A stretch of DNA of 52,523 bases from a virus. The translations under genes were made by a program, and so were the position numbers. The stretch lies in the IMG/VR virus record IMGVR_UViG_3300047560_002701, positions 1-52,523 of that record. One strand, given 5' to 3'. Positions 13,899 through 23,075 of the stretch are shown here, in pieces. The notes under the pieces are model-generated. The model searched no databases. It saw only the letters and a list, made by a program, of their open reading frames with translations, and was not told the origin of the DNA. Positions within the stretch are counted from its first letter, which is position 1, and each line of letters begins with the position of its first letter.

Positions 13899-14519
13899 TT
13901 AATTTTCTCTTATTTCTTGTAGTGAATCTTGCCAAACTGTTGATACTGGTGCCTTTCTGAACGCTTGTACAGGTAACATACACGCCACATCCCACTCATC
14001 AGGCATTACAGCCAAAACTCTGGACTTTATATGACTGTTCAGGTATCTCTTTACACAGGGCCTAAACTCTTTATAACGTCTTGTGGTTTGAAGTATATCA
14101 TAAGTAATCTTGACTCGTTTTATCTCGTCATTATCATCATAAATTGCCCTGCCCATGAGTTTGTTTAGAAATACAGCACGATAAGCTGGCGGCAAATAAT
14201 GAAAATTCAGTCCAAGAAAACCATCTGAATATTTTTCAAGAGGCATGACCAAAGGAAACATATCATAATAAGGCAGATCGGCTTTAGTCTTAGGATTATA
14301 GTAATAAAAATACAGACCACCTAAAAGGAACTTAGTGTTGGTGCCCAGTAAAAATTTATTTCTATATCTTTCCTTCTCTGAATTGATATCTCTTCGTATC
14401 AATCCTGGATTTTTAATTTGTGTTACCTTATTATTGAGCCAACGAATCGACTCGCGACTCATCATTTGAAGTTGAGCCGCTGATTTATTTTGTGTAAGTT
14501 CTGTTAGTTTGGATGCCAT
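13899..14519 (-). CDS. Conserved T4-like virion-region protein
   Basis: A 206-residue protein with conserved-looking stretches: LYFYYYNPKTKADLPYYD, FPLVMPLEKYSDGFLGLN, FHYLPPAYRAVFLNKLM and a basic C-terminal half (RRYKEFRPCVKRYLNSHIKSR). I remember it as a conserved protein of marine T4-like phages next to gp4. In T4 the neighbour of gene 4 is gene 2 (DNA end protector), so a DNA-end or head-completion role is possible. I cannot prove homology. It lies one base from the tube-like gene. Confidence 0.6.
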   Translation of the reverse strand: MASKLTELTQNKSAAQLQMMSRESIRWLNNKVTQIKNPGLIRRDINSEKERYRNKFLLGTNTKFLLGGLYFYYYNPKTKADLPYYDMFPLVMPLEKYSDGFLGLNFHYLPPAYRAVFLNKLMGRAIYDDNDEIKRVKITYDILQTTRRYKEFRPCVKRYLNSHIKSRVLAVMPDEWDVACMLPVQAFRKAPVSTVWQDSLQEIREN

Positions 14520-14527
14520 GACAGTAT

Positions 14528-14998
14528 TTAGTTGAGCATTAATTCGTTTTCGGTCAAGTATTTAAATTCAATACCATCAGTGGAACACATAACCACAAAC
14601 GTCCATTTCCTATCTTTGCAGTAATCAATTGCTGCCTTCCATTTGGCTTGATTGACACCCCATGTGACAACTTCTTGAATATATTGTTTAGTCACTCGAC
14701 TCTTCTTTGTTGGTGGTTTGGACTGTTTCTCTGGTTTGACCTCGACCATCATGGTCTTTATGTTGCCATCTTTAGTTCTCACCTTCACGATGAAGTCTGG
14801 AAAGTACCTGTGTCTTCTTCCATCGACAGGAGAGATATATGGAATGGCCATTTCTTCCGATGACCAAGAGAGAATGTCTGGTCTTTTGTCGAATGTGTCC
14901 ATCACCTTGCATTCCCAAGATGACCTATAGATTATGTTTGTTGGATCACCATTATACTTTTGTGGATTTCGTGGTGAAAATTTGCCTTTATACGCCAT
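14528..14998 (-). CDS. gp4: Head completion nuclease-like protein (T4 gp4)
   Basis: A 156-residue protein with the gp4 (gp50/65) signature: AYKGKFSPRNPQKY, GDPTNIIYRSSWECKVM, WSSEEMAIPY, GRRHRYFPDF, MVEVKPE and WGVNQAKWKAAIDYC. The E..Y / PDF / EVKP pattern is that of a TnsA-like PD-(D/E)XK nuclease fold. T4 gp4 acts late in head completion, after DNA packaging. It is the first gene of the minus-strand operon and is divergent from gp48. Confidence 0.88.
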   Translation of the reverse strand: MAYKGKFSPRNPQKYNGDPTNIIYRSSWECKVMDTFDKRPDILSWSSEEMAIPYISPVDGRRHRYFPDFIVKVRTKDGNIKTMMVEVKPEKQSKPPTKKSRVTKQYIQEVVTWGVNQAKWKAAIDYCKDRKWTFVVMCSTDGIEFKYLTENELMLN

Positions 14999-15031
14999 AA
15001 ATACTATATATAAAAATTTCTAGGTACCTAA
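14997..15031. promoter_or_regulatory. Divergent gp4/gp48 intergenic region
   Basis: These about 33 bases must hold the starts of two opposite operons. ATAAATA (14997-15003) reads toward gp48 like a T4 late box and overlaps the gp4 start codon. A second AT-rich element, TATATATAAAA, lies at 15006-15016. TAGGTACCTA (15021-15030) is a perfect ten-base palindrome just before the gp48 ATG. Confidence 0.4.
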
Positions 15032-16213
15032 ATGGCAACAATCGACATACTACCTCTCAGCATAGACGGTGTGAGACCACCACTAAATCTGCTGTATGAG
15101 TTATTCTCTGGTAAAATAAACACACAGAACTTGATGTATCCATTGGACTTAGCGACAAATCCAAATTATGGTCACGCAGTACAATTCACTGCTTTTGATT
15201 ATGAATATCCTTTAGCGTCTGCTGTTGGTAATGTATTCAATGCAGATAATTTGACTGATGCATTAGGCAGATTAGGAAACTTGGCTGCGGATCCTCAAAC
15301 ATTTAATCCTATGGGGTTGAGACCCAGAAAGACAGCACCTCTGGCAACAATATCGTTATACATGCCAGACACTTTAGCATTTGATTATAACCACAATTAC
15401 GGTGAAATAAGTTTAACTGAGACTTTAGGTGGAGCCGCGTTATTGGGTTCTGCAATTGCTGATGTTGGCGCCAAAATGCAGGGCAAAGATGACAGTAACG
15501 GAAATTACACACAATTATTAGCCAAAGGTGCATCACTGTATGGAGTATCCAAGTTTGCGGGACAAGACATAGCTGGAGTTCTTGGTAATGCCATGAAGAC
15601 AGTTCCAAACCCGCAGTTGCAATTGTTATATAAGGGTATTGGTCTTAGAGAGTTTCAATTTGAATTTAGATTCACACCAAATTCCAAAAAAGAAGCACAG
15701 TCGGTCGAAGAGATTATCAAATCTTTCACCTACTATTCCGTACCTAGACTCCTGGGCGCTCAGAGTCACCAATATCTAGAACCACCACAGATATTTCAAA
15801 TTAAATTCGCATTCACTGGTGGAACAGGTTTATCTGGTGCTGTGTCCGACTTCTTTAGAAATATAGGAACAAACATTCTAACAAGTCAAATATCAGGTAG
15901 TTTGTTTGGTTCGAACCCACTAAACTCAAACACAGCACCAACAGCCAAAATATTTGAAATATATAGTGATTGTGTTTTGACCAACATGAACATTGACTAT
16001 GCACCTAATGGTTGGGCTGCACACGATGATGGTTATCCAGTTGAAATCAGATTGACCTTACAGTTTAAAGAATTGGACATTGTAACGAAAGACAATATAC
16101 GTCCTCCAAACACAGCTGGTTTTTTTGGGGGCAACTTAGGACCGACTAATTTACAGGACGCGGTCAGACAATCATTCCCTTCATTCGATCAAATGTTTCC
16201 AAATTTAAAGTAA
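15032..16213 (+). CDS. gp48: Baseplate tail-tube cap (T4 gp48-like)
   Basis: A 393-residue protein starting with PLSIDGVRPPLNLLYELFSGK, followed by LMYPLDLATNPNYGHAVQF, as in gp48 of marine T4-like phages (T4 gp48 is 364 aa). The C-terminal half has the tube-type fold with RLLGAQSHQYLEPPQIFQI and YPVEIRLTLQFKELDIV. gp48 sits on the hub and starts tube polymerisation with gp54. It is the first gene of the long plus-strand baseplate operon. Confidence 0.82.
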   Translation: MATIDILPLSIDGVRPPLNLLYELFSGKINTQNLMYPLDLATNPNYGHAVQFTAFDYEYPLASAVGNVFNADNLTDALGRLGNLAADPQTFNPMGLRPRKTAPLATISLYMPDTLAFDYNHNYGEISLTETLGGAALLGSAIADVGAKMQGKDDSNGNYTQLLAKGASLYGVSKFAGQDIAGVLGNAMKTVPNPQLQLLYKGIGLREFQFEFRFTPNSKKEAQSVEEIIKSFTYYSVPRLLGAQSHQYLEPPQIFQIKFAFTGGTGLSGAVSDFFRNIGTNILTSQISGSLFGSNPLNSNTAPTAKIFEIYSDCVLTNMNIDYAPNGWAAHDDGYPVEIRLTLQFKELDIVTKDNIRPPNTAGFFGGNLGPTNLQDAVRQSFPSFDQMFPNLK

Positions 16214-16219
16214 TAAGCG

Positions 16220-16840
16220 ATGAAGTATTTTCAATCATTACCACTGTTGTCAATGAAAGACCCCAATAATAACACTATTGTGGTCAACAATCTACTATCA
16301 AGAAATTATTTTCTTCCTAAGTTAATAAAAAACTTTTCTCTATTCTATGAATATGAAATAAAAGAAGGTGACACACCAGAGAACATTGCATATAGATATT
16401 ATGATGACATATATCGTTATTGGATTGTTCTGTACTCAAATAACATTTTAGACTTTCAAGCTCAATGGCCATTAACAACATCTGAGTTTGAATCGTATTT
16501 AAAAGATAAGTATAAAGATGTTGGTGGTCAGAGCATTATTGCTTATACACTGTCCACTGTACATCATTATGAGAAGTTAATATACACCTCAGAGAACACA
16601 TCAAGCAAAGAAAAACTGACAAGAATTAATATTGATGAAGGCACATATAATTCATTGATGGAATCCAGCGTAGAAAAGACAAAATCTGGTGTCACATATA
16701 GAATGAGAATTACCAAAAATGCAGTCTCAATTTACAATTATGAATTTGAATTGAATGAGAGTAAGAGAAAAATAAATCTACTGAAGAAAGAATACTCCAC
16801 AGACGCAGAAAAACAATTTCAAGATTTGATGGTACAATAG
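16220..16840 (+). CDS. gp53: Baseplate wedge protein (T4 gp53-like)
   Basis: A 206-residue protein, near T4 gp53 in length (196 aa). It shows YYDDIYRYWIVLYSNNILD and QWPLTTSEFESYLKDKYKDVGG, equivalent to IYGNPQLYWVLLMCNDNYDPYYGW and YKNVGGDQ in T4. The segment YEIKEGDTPENIAYRYY is LysM-like. gp53 joins wedges into the ring around the hub. It lies six bases after gp48. Confidence 0.85.
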   Translation: MKYFQSLPLLSMKDPNNNTIVVNNLLSRNYFLPKLIKNFSLFYEYEIKEGDTPENIAYRYYDDIYRYWIVLYSNNILDFQAQWPLTTSEFESYLKDKYKDVGGQSIIAYTLSTVHHYEKLIYTSENTSSKEKLTRINIDEGTYNSLMESSVEKTKSGVTYRMRITKNAVSIYNYEFELNESKRKINLLKKEYSTDAEKQFQDLMVQ

Positions 16841-16841
16841 T

Positions 16842-18260
16842 ATGGATATTCTGAATACTATTACAGAGTTAGGTGAAATAACTGTAACAACTTCAAGATA
16901 TGATTCGATTAACGAACCAACAAGAAGTTCTACTGTTTCGCAGATTAAAAACTTATCTTACCCAACCGACTATAATCTAAGAGAGGTAAGATTAACAAGC
17001 GCCACAATAGGTGATCTTGACCTTAAAGAGTATTTGGTTGAGTTAAATTACTTTGAAGACATATACAGTAATTTTGTATCAGGTAAAATTGTACTCTCTG
17101 ACTCAGTGGGTGTTATTTTTCTTGGTGGTTTAAATGGTAGTGAATCACTATCATTAGAGTTTGCTAAAGGTCAAGGTGGAAAAACAATAAAACAAACTTT
17201 CAGAATATTCTCATTGTCTGATAGGCATCATGATATTAGTCACAGTTATGAGAACTTCACATTGAATTTTTGTTCAGAAGAATTATTGATGTCTGAAAAG
17301 TATAGAATCAGTAAGTCATACAAAAACAAAACAATATCAAATATCATTGAAGACTTACTAAAAAACGCTCTAAAAACAAATAAAGACCTGAACATAGAAC
17401 AATCTTCTGGCAATTATGACTTTGTGTTGCCCAACAAAAAAATTTTTGAAACCATCAACTGGTTGTCGTCATACGCTTTGCCGTATTCTAAGCCAGGCGC
17501 GGATATGATATTGTTTGAGAATGCAAAAGGTTATCATTTTAAGTCATTGCAATCATTGTACGAACAAACTCCTATTTTTGAGTTTGAATATAATCCTAAA
17601 AATGTCAAGTTGAATTATCAACAGAATTTTTTCCACACCCAAACACACAACATATTCAATTTGGAAGTTATGAATAACTTCAACACATTGGATGCAACAA
17701 ATAAGGGTGTTTTTAATAATCGTCTAATAACTATTGATACAATCAATAGAACTAAAAAAATTACAGATTTTAAGTATGATGAATACTTCAGTAAGAGCAA
17801 GAAACTGAATAGAAATGATGTTACTACAAATAATAAGAATCAGGTATATGTAGATAGGTTCAATAAAGCCTTGTATGATAGTCCTCCCGACGATAAGGAC
17901 GCAGGTAAATTGCAGGTGTGCATTGGAAACTCAGAACAATATAACACCAGATACCTAAAAGAAAATTCTGATTATATACCAAAAGATTTCTTTATTGAAA
18001 AAAGTTTCTCACACAGAAACGCACAATTGTTATTATCAAATTATATAAGAATAAAGATTGTAGTTCCAGGAAACTCCGACATACTGGTTGGTTCTGTAGT
18101 AACAGTTAAGGTGTTCGAAACAAAACAGATAACAAAAAATGATGTTAAAAAAGAAGACACATATCTATCTGGAAAATATCTGGTGACCGCGATCAGACAC
18201 ATAATAAATTCAACAAGATACACCTCAGTTATTGAACTTGCAAAAGAAAGCAACATATGA
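16842..18260 (+). CDS. Baseplate hub protein (gp27/gpD-like)
   Basis: A 472-residue protein. The N-terminal half has a hub-type beta domain (LREVRLTSATIGDLDLKEYLVELNYFE is its start) and NFCSEELLMSEKYRISKSYK. The C terminus (GSVVTVKV, YLSGKYLVTAIRHII, YTSVIELAK) is typical of gp27/gpD-type hub proteins of contractile tails. It overlaps the OB-fold spike gene by four bases, the usual hub then spike order. I assign it as the gp27 equivalent on fold pattern and position. Confidence 0.65.
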   Translation: MDILNTITELGEITVTTSRYDSINEPTRSSTVSQIKNLSYPTDYNLREVRLTSATIGDLDLKEYLVELNYFEDIYSNFVSGKIVLSDSVGVIFLGGLNGSESLSLEFAKGQGGKTIKQTFRIFSLSDRHHDISHSYENFTLNFCSEELLMSEKYRISKSYKNKTISNIIEDLLKNALKTNKDLNIEQSSGNYDFVLPNKKIFETINWLSSYALPYSKPGADMILFENAKGYHFKSLQSLYEQTPIFEFEYNPKNVKLNYQQNFFHTQTHNIFNLEVMNNFNTLDATNKGVFNNRLITIDTINRTKKITDFKYDEYFSKSKKLNRNDVTTNNKNQVYVDRFNKALYDSPPDDKDAGKLQVCIGNSEQYNTRYLKENSDYIPKDFFIEKSFSHRNAQLLLSNYIRIKIVVPGNSDILVGSVVTVKVFETKQITKNDVKKEDTYLSGKYLVTAIRHIINSTRYTSVIELAKESNI

Positions 18261-18574
18261 TAAACAAGAACACTTTTCTAGGCAGAGATGATTTTATTTG
18301 GTGGATTGGTGAGATTGAGAATAGAAAAGATCCACTCAAGTTGGGTAGATGCCAAGTCAGAATATCGGGATGGCACACAGACAGTAAGGAACAATTACCC
18401 ACCATAGACTTGCCTTGGGCTCAGGTTATACTACCAGTCAACAACTCAAGAGTAATCAATCCACCAAACCTTGGTGATTGGGTTGTGGGATTCTTCATGG
18501 ACGGAGAGAATGCACAGTTTCCATTGATAATGGGTGTTATACCTGGCATCAAACAAGATCAACAAAATACATAA
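18257..18574 (+). CDS. Spike OB-fold domain (gp5 N-terminal part)
   Basis: A 105-residue protein matching only the N-terminal OB domain of T4 gp5: WWIGEIENRKDPLKLGRCQVRISGWH, then LPWAQVILP, NPPNLGDWVVGFFMDGEN and FPLIMGVIPG. T4 gp5 also has a lysozyme domain and a C-terminal needle in one chain. Here the gene ends right after the OB fold and the needle is a separate gene. The OB domain should sit on the gp27-like hub at the tail tip. Confidence 0.8.
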   Translation: MINKNTFLGRDDFIWWIGEIENRKDPLKLGRCQVRISGWHTDSKEQLPTIDLPWAQVILPVNNSRVINPPNLGDWVVGFFMDGENAQFPLIMGVIPGIKQDQQNT

Positions 18575-18588
18575 GACAGGTGATATAA

Positions 18589-19476
18589 ATGGCAGAGCAA
18601 CCACCTAAACCTAGTGTTTCGCCGCAACCAACATCAACTTCGTTTACAACAGTAACAAACAACATAAAGTTCACAGATAACTCGGCGAACCTGCAAAAAA
18701 AGGTTGATAGCACAAAAATACAGGAACAAAATCCTTGTCCAAAATCGGATAGTGGTATTCAGTGGGGAAAAAGTAAAACCACCGGCGTTAAATGGTCTGG
18801 TGGTGGTTTCTCATTAACAGAATATAATCCACCAAAACTAACAAAGAAAGCCGGACCCAACGGTGGCCCGGCCGTTGGAACTCCAACAACAAATACTCCA
18901 TATCAAGATATTAGATGTGGAAATCTTCTAGATAAACCCATTGAATTCAAATGTAGTTTGGTATCAAACATTAAATTGAAATCTTGTTTGTTCCAATTCG
19001 AAGCACAAATTGAAAACTACATTGATGAACAATTGAAGATTGCTTGGTCATACATACAATCATTATTTCCAGGTGTTGACTATTTCATCAAGTTGGCAAA
19101 CACAATATGTAGAGTTCTAAATGAATTTCAACGTGTTATGTGTATCATACAACAGATTATGGAATGTATATTGAGTACAATACAATTCGTAACACAATTA
19201 GTTTCATGGGCACTATCATTACCAATGCAGTTCTTAGCCAATCTTATGCAATGTATAACTGGGTTTTTAGGAGGAATAACTGGTGGTATGACTAGTTTGC
19301 TTCGTGCTTTAGGCATGGCATTCTCTTCCATATTCAAGTGTAAAGGTTTTGAATGTGCCTCTATCACCAGTGCATACGACATTGGTGATACTGCTGCCGG
19401 TGTAGGAACAGATTTCACACAAATTGACGATGAGTGGGCAAAAGATTATTCAAACTCAACCGTGAAAACACAATAG
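18589..19476 (+). CDS. Hub-region protein with hydrophobic helices
   Basis: A 295-residue protein. The first 110 residues are Pro/Thr/Lys-rich and probably disordered. From about 120 there are helices and many Cys (CIIQQIMECIL, LMQCITGF), with long hydrophobic stretches (about 195-245) including GFLGGITGGMTSLLRALGMAF. The C terminus is acidic. It lies between the spike OB and needle genes, so it probably links or fills the hub, or inserts in the membrane. I do not recognise the family. Confidence 0.55.
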   Translation: MAEQPPKPSVSPQPTSTSFTTVTNNIKFTDNSANLQKKVDSTKIQEQNPCPKSDSGIQWGKSKTTGVKWSGGGFSLTEYNPPKLTKKAGPNGGPAVGTPTTNTPYQDIRCGNLLDKPIEFKCSLVSNIKLKSCLFQFEAQIENYIDEQLKIAWSYIQSLFPGVDYFIKLANTICRVLNEFQRVMCIIQQIMECILSTIQFVTQLVSWALSLPMQFLANLMQCITGFLGGITGGMTSLLRALGMAFSSIFKCKGFECASITSAYDIGDTAAGVGTDFTQIDDEWAKDYSNSTVKTQ

Positions 19477-19485
19477 GTCTTTATA

Positions 19486-20523
19486 ATGGCTACAGAAAAT
19501 ACAAATTCACATATTGATGACCGTTGGGATGCATTCACTACAGAGCCTGTTCCTGATTTTGATGGTGATTATTGCCACACACATCAGACGGAATGTGGTC
19601 ACATAAAAATGATGAGTGATACTCCAGACCAAGAGTTCATTCTAACACAACATGCTGATGGTTCTTACAGAATGTATCTACCGGGTGGAAAGATACAAGA
19701 AAAGGTCGAAGGTGATTTTGTACAATTAGTGGTAAAGAATAATAAAATTTGGATAAAAGGTAGTTCATTAATACATGTAGATGGTCATGCAAACATTAAC
19801 GTGGGTAAAAACGCATATGTTGGTGTCGATGGTGATTTGGACGTGTATGCAGAAGGAAATGCAAGATTCACAAGCAAAAAGACATTGACACTACAAGGTG
19901 AAAGTATCAACATTGTGGGTAAGAATGAGATATCTTCGTCAACTAAAGAGTACACTTTCCCCAACACCACAATTCGTGGTGATCTTCATGTAAATGGTAC
20001 CATACATGCTTTAGGTGAGGTGTATACAACTTCATCTATGTTCTCACAGTTAGGTTATTTAACACCAGGTTCTTTGGTTGTTGGTCCATTAGCATATGCA
20101 ATGGAAAAACATATGATGATACTCAACTTTGTGACAATAACCGCGGTTGGTATAAACCCCATGTTGCCTTTCAGTGTAATGGTATCAGCAACAGGACCCA
20201 CTTTCATCGAATCAATGAGTTACATGAACATCAGTGTTCTTGGTGCATTAAGTATTGATGCTGGTGGTATAATCGACATATTGGCTGGAGGTGCCACTAC
20301 CATTGAATCTGGTGGTGCTGCAACCATTGATGCTGGTGGTGCTGTTGAAATTGCCGCAGGTGGTCTTATTGACATTGCGGCTGGTGGTGCTGTAGGCATT
20401 CAAGGTTCATTTGTATCCATTGAACCAGACCTTTCTGTTGGATGGTTACTTTCTATTCTTGGTCACATTCACGGAAACGGAAATATGGGTACTCCGACAA
20501 CTCCGCCTATTCCGGGAACCTAA
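19486..20523 (+). CDS. Spike needle beta-helix with metal-tip motif (gp5C-like)
   Basis: A 345-residue protein with spike-type repeats (VKNNKIWIKGSSLIHVDG, ANINVGKNAYVGVDGDLDVYAEG), as in the gp5 C-terminal beta-helix. A Gly/Ala-rich repeated part follows at about 245-305 (INIDAGG / IDIAAGG-like units). The end LGHIHGNGNMGTPTTPP resembles the His-bearing tip of phage spikes. It should form the trimeric needle that pierces the outer membrane. In T4 this is part of gp5; here it is its own gene. Confidence 0.7.
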   Translation: MATENTNSHIDDRWDAFTTEPVPDFDGDYCHTHQTECGHIKMMSDTPDQEFILTQHADGSYRMYLPGGKIQEKVEGDFVQLVVKNNKIWIKGSSLIHVDGHANINVGKNAYVGVDGDLDVYAEGNARFTSKKTLTLQGESINIVGKNEISSSTKEYTFPNTTIRGDLHVNGTIHALGEVYTTSSMFSQLGYLTPGSLVVGPLAYAMEKHMMILNFVTITAVGINPMLPFSVMVSATGPTFIESMSYMNISVLGALSIDAGGIIDILAGGATTIESGGAATIDAGGAVEIAAGGLIDIAAGGAVGIQGSFVSIEPDLSVGWLLSILGHIHGNGNMGTPTTPPIPGT

Positions 20524-20541
20524 ACGTAACATAAATAAAAG

Positions 20542-20937
20542 ATGGCAACAACACTACAAAAATTATATTCGGATATAGACCTTAGGTTTATTCCACAGCC
20601 AGGAACAAAAGACATAGCTTTAAGTTATGATGAACAGGCTGTCATAAGGTCTATAAAAAATCTTTTATTAACAAAACCATATGAAAGGTTGTTTCAGCCC
20701 ACACTGGGGTCAAACATTGACAACTTACTTTTTGAACCAGTTACTCCACTAACTGCAAGTTTGTTGAGAGATGAAATAACAAGAACCATAAACAACTTTG
20801 AACCTAGAGCCACAATCGCAAGTATTGATATTGTTGATTATGCTGAACAAAATGGTTACAAAGTCTCTCTGTTTTTCTATATCTTGAATAGAACAGAACC
20901 AACGGGTGTTAGTTTGGTATTAAAACGTTCACGATAA
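20542..20937 (+). CDS. gp25: Baseplate wedge protein (T4 gp25-like)
   Basis: A 131-residue protein, the same size as T4 gp25 (132 aa), with DIDLRFIPQPGTKDIALSYD, VIRSIKNLLLTKPYERLFQP and the EPR core motif in NNFEPRATI. gp25 is the lysozyme-like-fold wedge subunit that nucleates sheath assembly and is conserved in all contractile injection systems. An ATAAATA box lies five bases before the ATG, too close to serve a normal leader. Confidence 0.9.
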   Translation: MATTLQKLYSDIDLRFIPQPGTKDIALSYDEQAVIRSIKNLLLTKPYERLFQPTLGSNIDNLLFEPVTPLTASLLRDEITRTINNFEPRATIASIDIVDYAEQNGYKVSLFFYILNRTEPTGVSLVLKRSR

Positions 20938-20950
20938 TACCCAGGCATCA

Positions 20951-20959
20951 TAATAAATA
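20951..20959 (+). promoter_or_regulatory. Possible late promoter box before gp6
   Basis: TAATAAATA at 20951-20959 resembles the T4 late -10 box (TATAAATA) and lies 28 bases before ATG 20988 in a non-coding stretch. The genome is AT-rich, so chance occurrence is quite possible. AAAAAGGT nearer the gene is the ribosome site. Confidence 0.4.
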
Positions 20960-20987
20960 TAAAAAAATAAACAAAAAGGTTCAATAA

Positions 20988-23075
20988 ATGGCCGGAGCTA
21001 ATTCACAAACATCCCTTGTCGGGTTAGATTTTGATACAATAAAATCAAATCTAAAAACATTCTTGAAATCTCAGGACACCTTTAAGGATTATAATTTTGA
21101 AGGTTCTGGCCTATCAGTATTGCTTGATGTACTAGCATATAATACACAATACAATTCATTCTATCTTAATATGGTAGCAAATGAAATGTTTTTGGATACT
21201 GCACTACAGAGATCTTCTGTGGTATCTCATGCTAAATTATTGAATTATACACCAAGATCATCAACATCACCATCTGCTTTTGTTGATGTTATAGTCAACA
21301 ATGTTACATCAGGAAGTTTAACTCTTCCTGCATATACCAATTTTATGTCAGAGTCTATTGATGGTGTAAATTATAATTTTGTTACAGCAAACAGTATAAC
21401 CATTAATGCTAATACCACAAGCAACACGGTTACATTCACTAACGTAGAATTAAAACAGGGTATTCCTTCTACATTCTCTTATGTTGTAAACTCAACCAGC
21501 AACCCTAATTATATTTTTGAAATACCAGACAACAATGTAGATACAAATACAATACGTGTTACTGTAGGTGAATCATCTTCAAACACTTATTATGAAACAT
21601 ATGTAAAGTCCTCTTCTTTCTTGTCTCTAAATTCAGACAGTAAGATATACTTTATACAAGAAGCTATAAATGGAAACTATGAGATATATTTTGGAAATGG
21701 AGTTCTTGGTAAGAAACTCAAAGACGGGAACATAGTAAGTATATCATATATTACAACACAAGGCAATATGTCCTCAGGAGCAAATAACTTTGTACTGATG
21801 GATAATATCAGTGGTTTTTCTTCCGTTACGGTAAATGGAAAAATTGCCGCATATCAAGGTTCAGAGAAAGAATCAATTGATTCAATTAAGTTGCAGGCAC
21901 CAAAGTCTTTCGCAGCACAGAATCGTGGAGTCACCAAGAACGACTACATCACGCTGTTGCAACAAAACAGTGTTGGTGTAACCTTCGATGCGGTTAACGT
22001 CTGGGGTGGTGAGGAGAACGATCCTCCTGTCTATGGTCAGGTGTTCGTATGTTTCAAACCATCAGGCGCATACACACTGACAGAAACACAGAAGCAGAAA
22101 CTAATCAATGACGTTATCAAGCCAATCTCGGTTGTTACTGTTGAACCAAAGATCGTTGATCCTGATTACACATTCATTAAAATAAATGCAAATGTTGTAT
22201 ACGATCCGTCTAAAACCAATCTGTTGCCTAGTCAAATAGAAGAACTTGTAAAGGAAACTATTACAAATTTCGGTTCTTTCACGTTGAATAGTTTCAATTC
22301 AACCTTCATGTCAAGTGAATTGACAACCGAAATAAAACTATCACACCCATCCATTGTGACAAGTGAGTTGTCTATACAATTGCAGAAGAAATTCTATCCC
22401 AATCTGACAACACCAACAACATATAACTTCTATTTTGGTACAGAGTTGGATAGAGGTATGTTCCAGAGTTCGATTGGAAGTTATCCATCAGCTCAATTCA
22501 GAGATCCATTAAACTTTAACACAATCGTTAATGGTGTATACATTGAAGAATTACCTTCATCTACTGGTGGTGTCGAATCAATATCAATTCTGAACCCAGG
22601 GTTTGGTTATCAATATCCACCAACAGTGACAATTTTGGGTGACGGTCAAGGTGCAACGGCGAATGCTGTTATCAATACAAGTGGACAGATTAGAAGAATT
22701 GACGTTACAAATTCAGGCAATAACTATACAAGTGCTATACTGTCGATAACACCTTCAACATATGACACCACAGGAAGAAATGCAGCTGGTGTTGTTAATC
22801 TGGAAGGAAGATACGGTACACTCAGAAGTTTCTATAACAACTCTCGTTTTGTGAAAACTGTATTCAAGAATAATGTTGGAACAATAGATTACAATCAAGG
22901 TATTATCACTCTCAATTCTTTTGATCCAATACAGATTGATAATCCATTGGGTCAATTAACATTATCAGTTAAACCTAAATCAACCATATTATCCTCTTCA
23001 TATAATAGAATACTATCTTTAGATCCTTTCGATCCAAATGCAATAACTGTTAATATCATTGCTAAGACTCAATAA
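20988..23075 (+). CDS. gp6: Baseplate wedge protein (T4 gp6-like)
   Basis: A 695-residue protein (T4 gp6 is 660 aa) starting with LVGLDFDTIKSNLKTFLKSQDTF and SVLLDVLAYNTQYNSFYLNM, the gp6/gpJ-family signature. The middle has FAAQNRGVTKNDYITLLQQN and VNVWGGEENDPPVYGQVFV. A GFGY beta module (about residues 528-590, SISILNPGFGYQYPP) is inserted near the C terminus and is shared with other baseplate proteins here. gp6 forms the inner ring of the baseplate. Confidence 0.9.
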   Translation: MAGANSQTSLVGLDFDTIKSNLKTFLKSQDTFKDYNFEGSGLSVLLDVLAYNTQYNSFYLNMVANEMFLDTALQRSSVVSHAKLLNYTPRSSTSPSAFVDVIVNNVTSGSLTLPAYTNFMSESIDGVNYNFVTANSITINANTTSNTVTFTNVELKQGIPSTFSYVVNSTSNPNYIFEIPDNNVDTNTIRVTVGESSSNTYYETYVKSSSFLSLNSDSKIYFIQEAINGNYEIYFGNGVLGKKLKDGNIVSISYITTQGNMSSGANNFVLMDNISGFSSVTVNGKIAAYQGSEKESIDSIKLQAPKSFAAQNRGVTKNDYITLLQQNSVGVTFDAVNVWGGEENDPPVYGQVFVCFKPSGAYTLTETQKQKLINDVIKPISVVTVEPKIVDPDYTFIKINANVVYDPSKTNLLPSQIEELVKETITNFGSFTLNSFNSTFMSSELTTEIKLSHPSIVTSELSIQLQKKFYPNLTTPTTYNFYFGTELDRGMFQSSIGSYPSAQFRDPLNFNTIVNGVYIEELPSSTGGVESISILNPGFGYQYPPTVTILGDGQGATANAVINTSGQIRRIDVTNSGNNYTSAILSITPSTYDTTGRNAAGVVNLEGRYGTLRSFYNNSRFVKTVFKNNVGTIDYNQGIITLNSFDPIQIDNPLGQLTLSVKPKSTILSSSYNRILSLDPFDPNAITVNIIAKTQ

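Noticed and set aside
15908-15918. GGTTCGAACCC resembling a tRNA T arm
   Set aside because: It lies within gp48 and no acceptor, D or anticodon stems can be formed around it.
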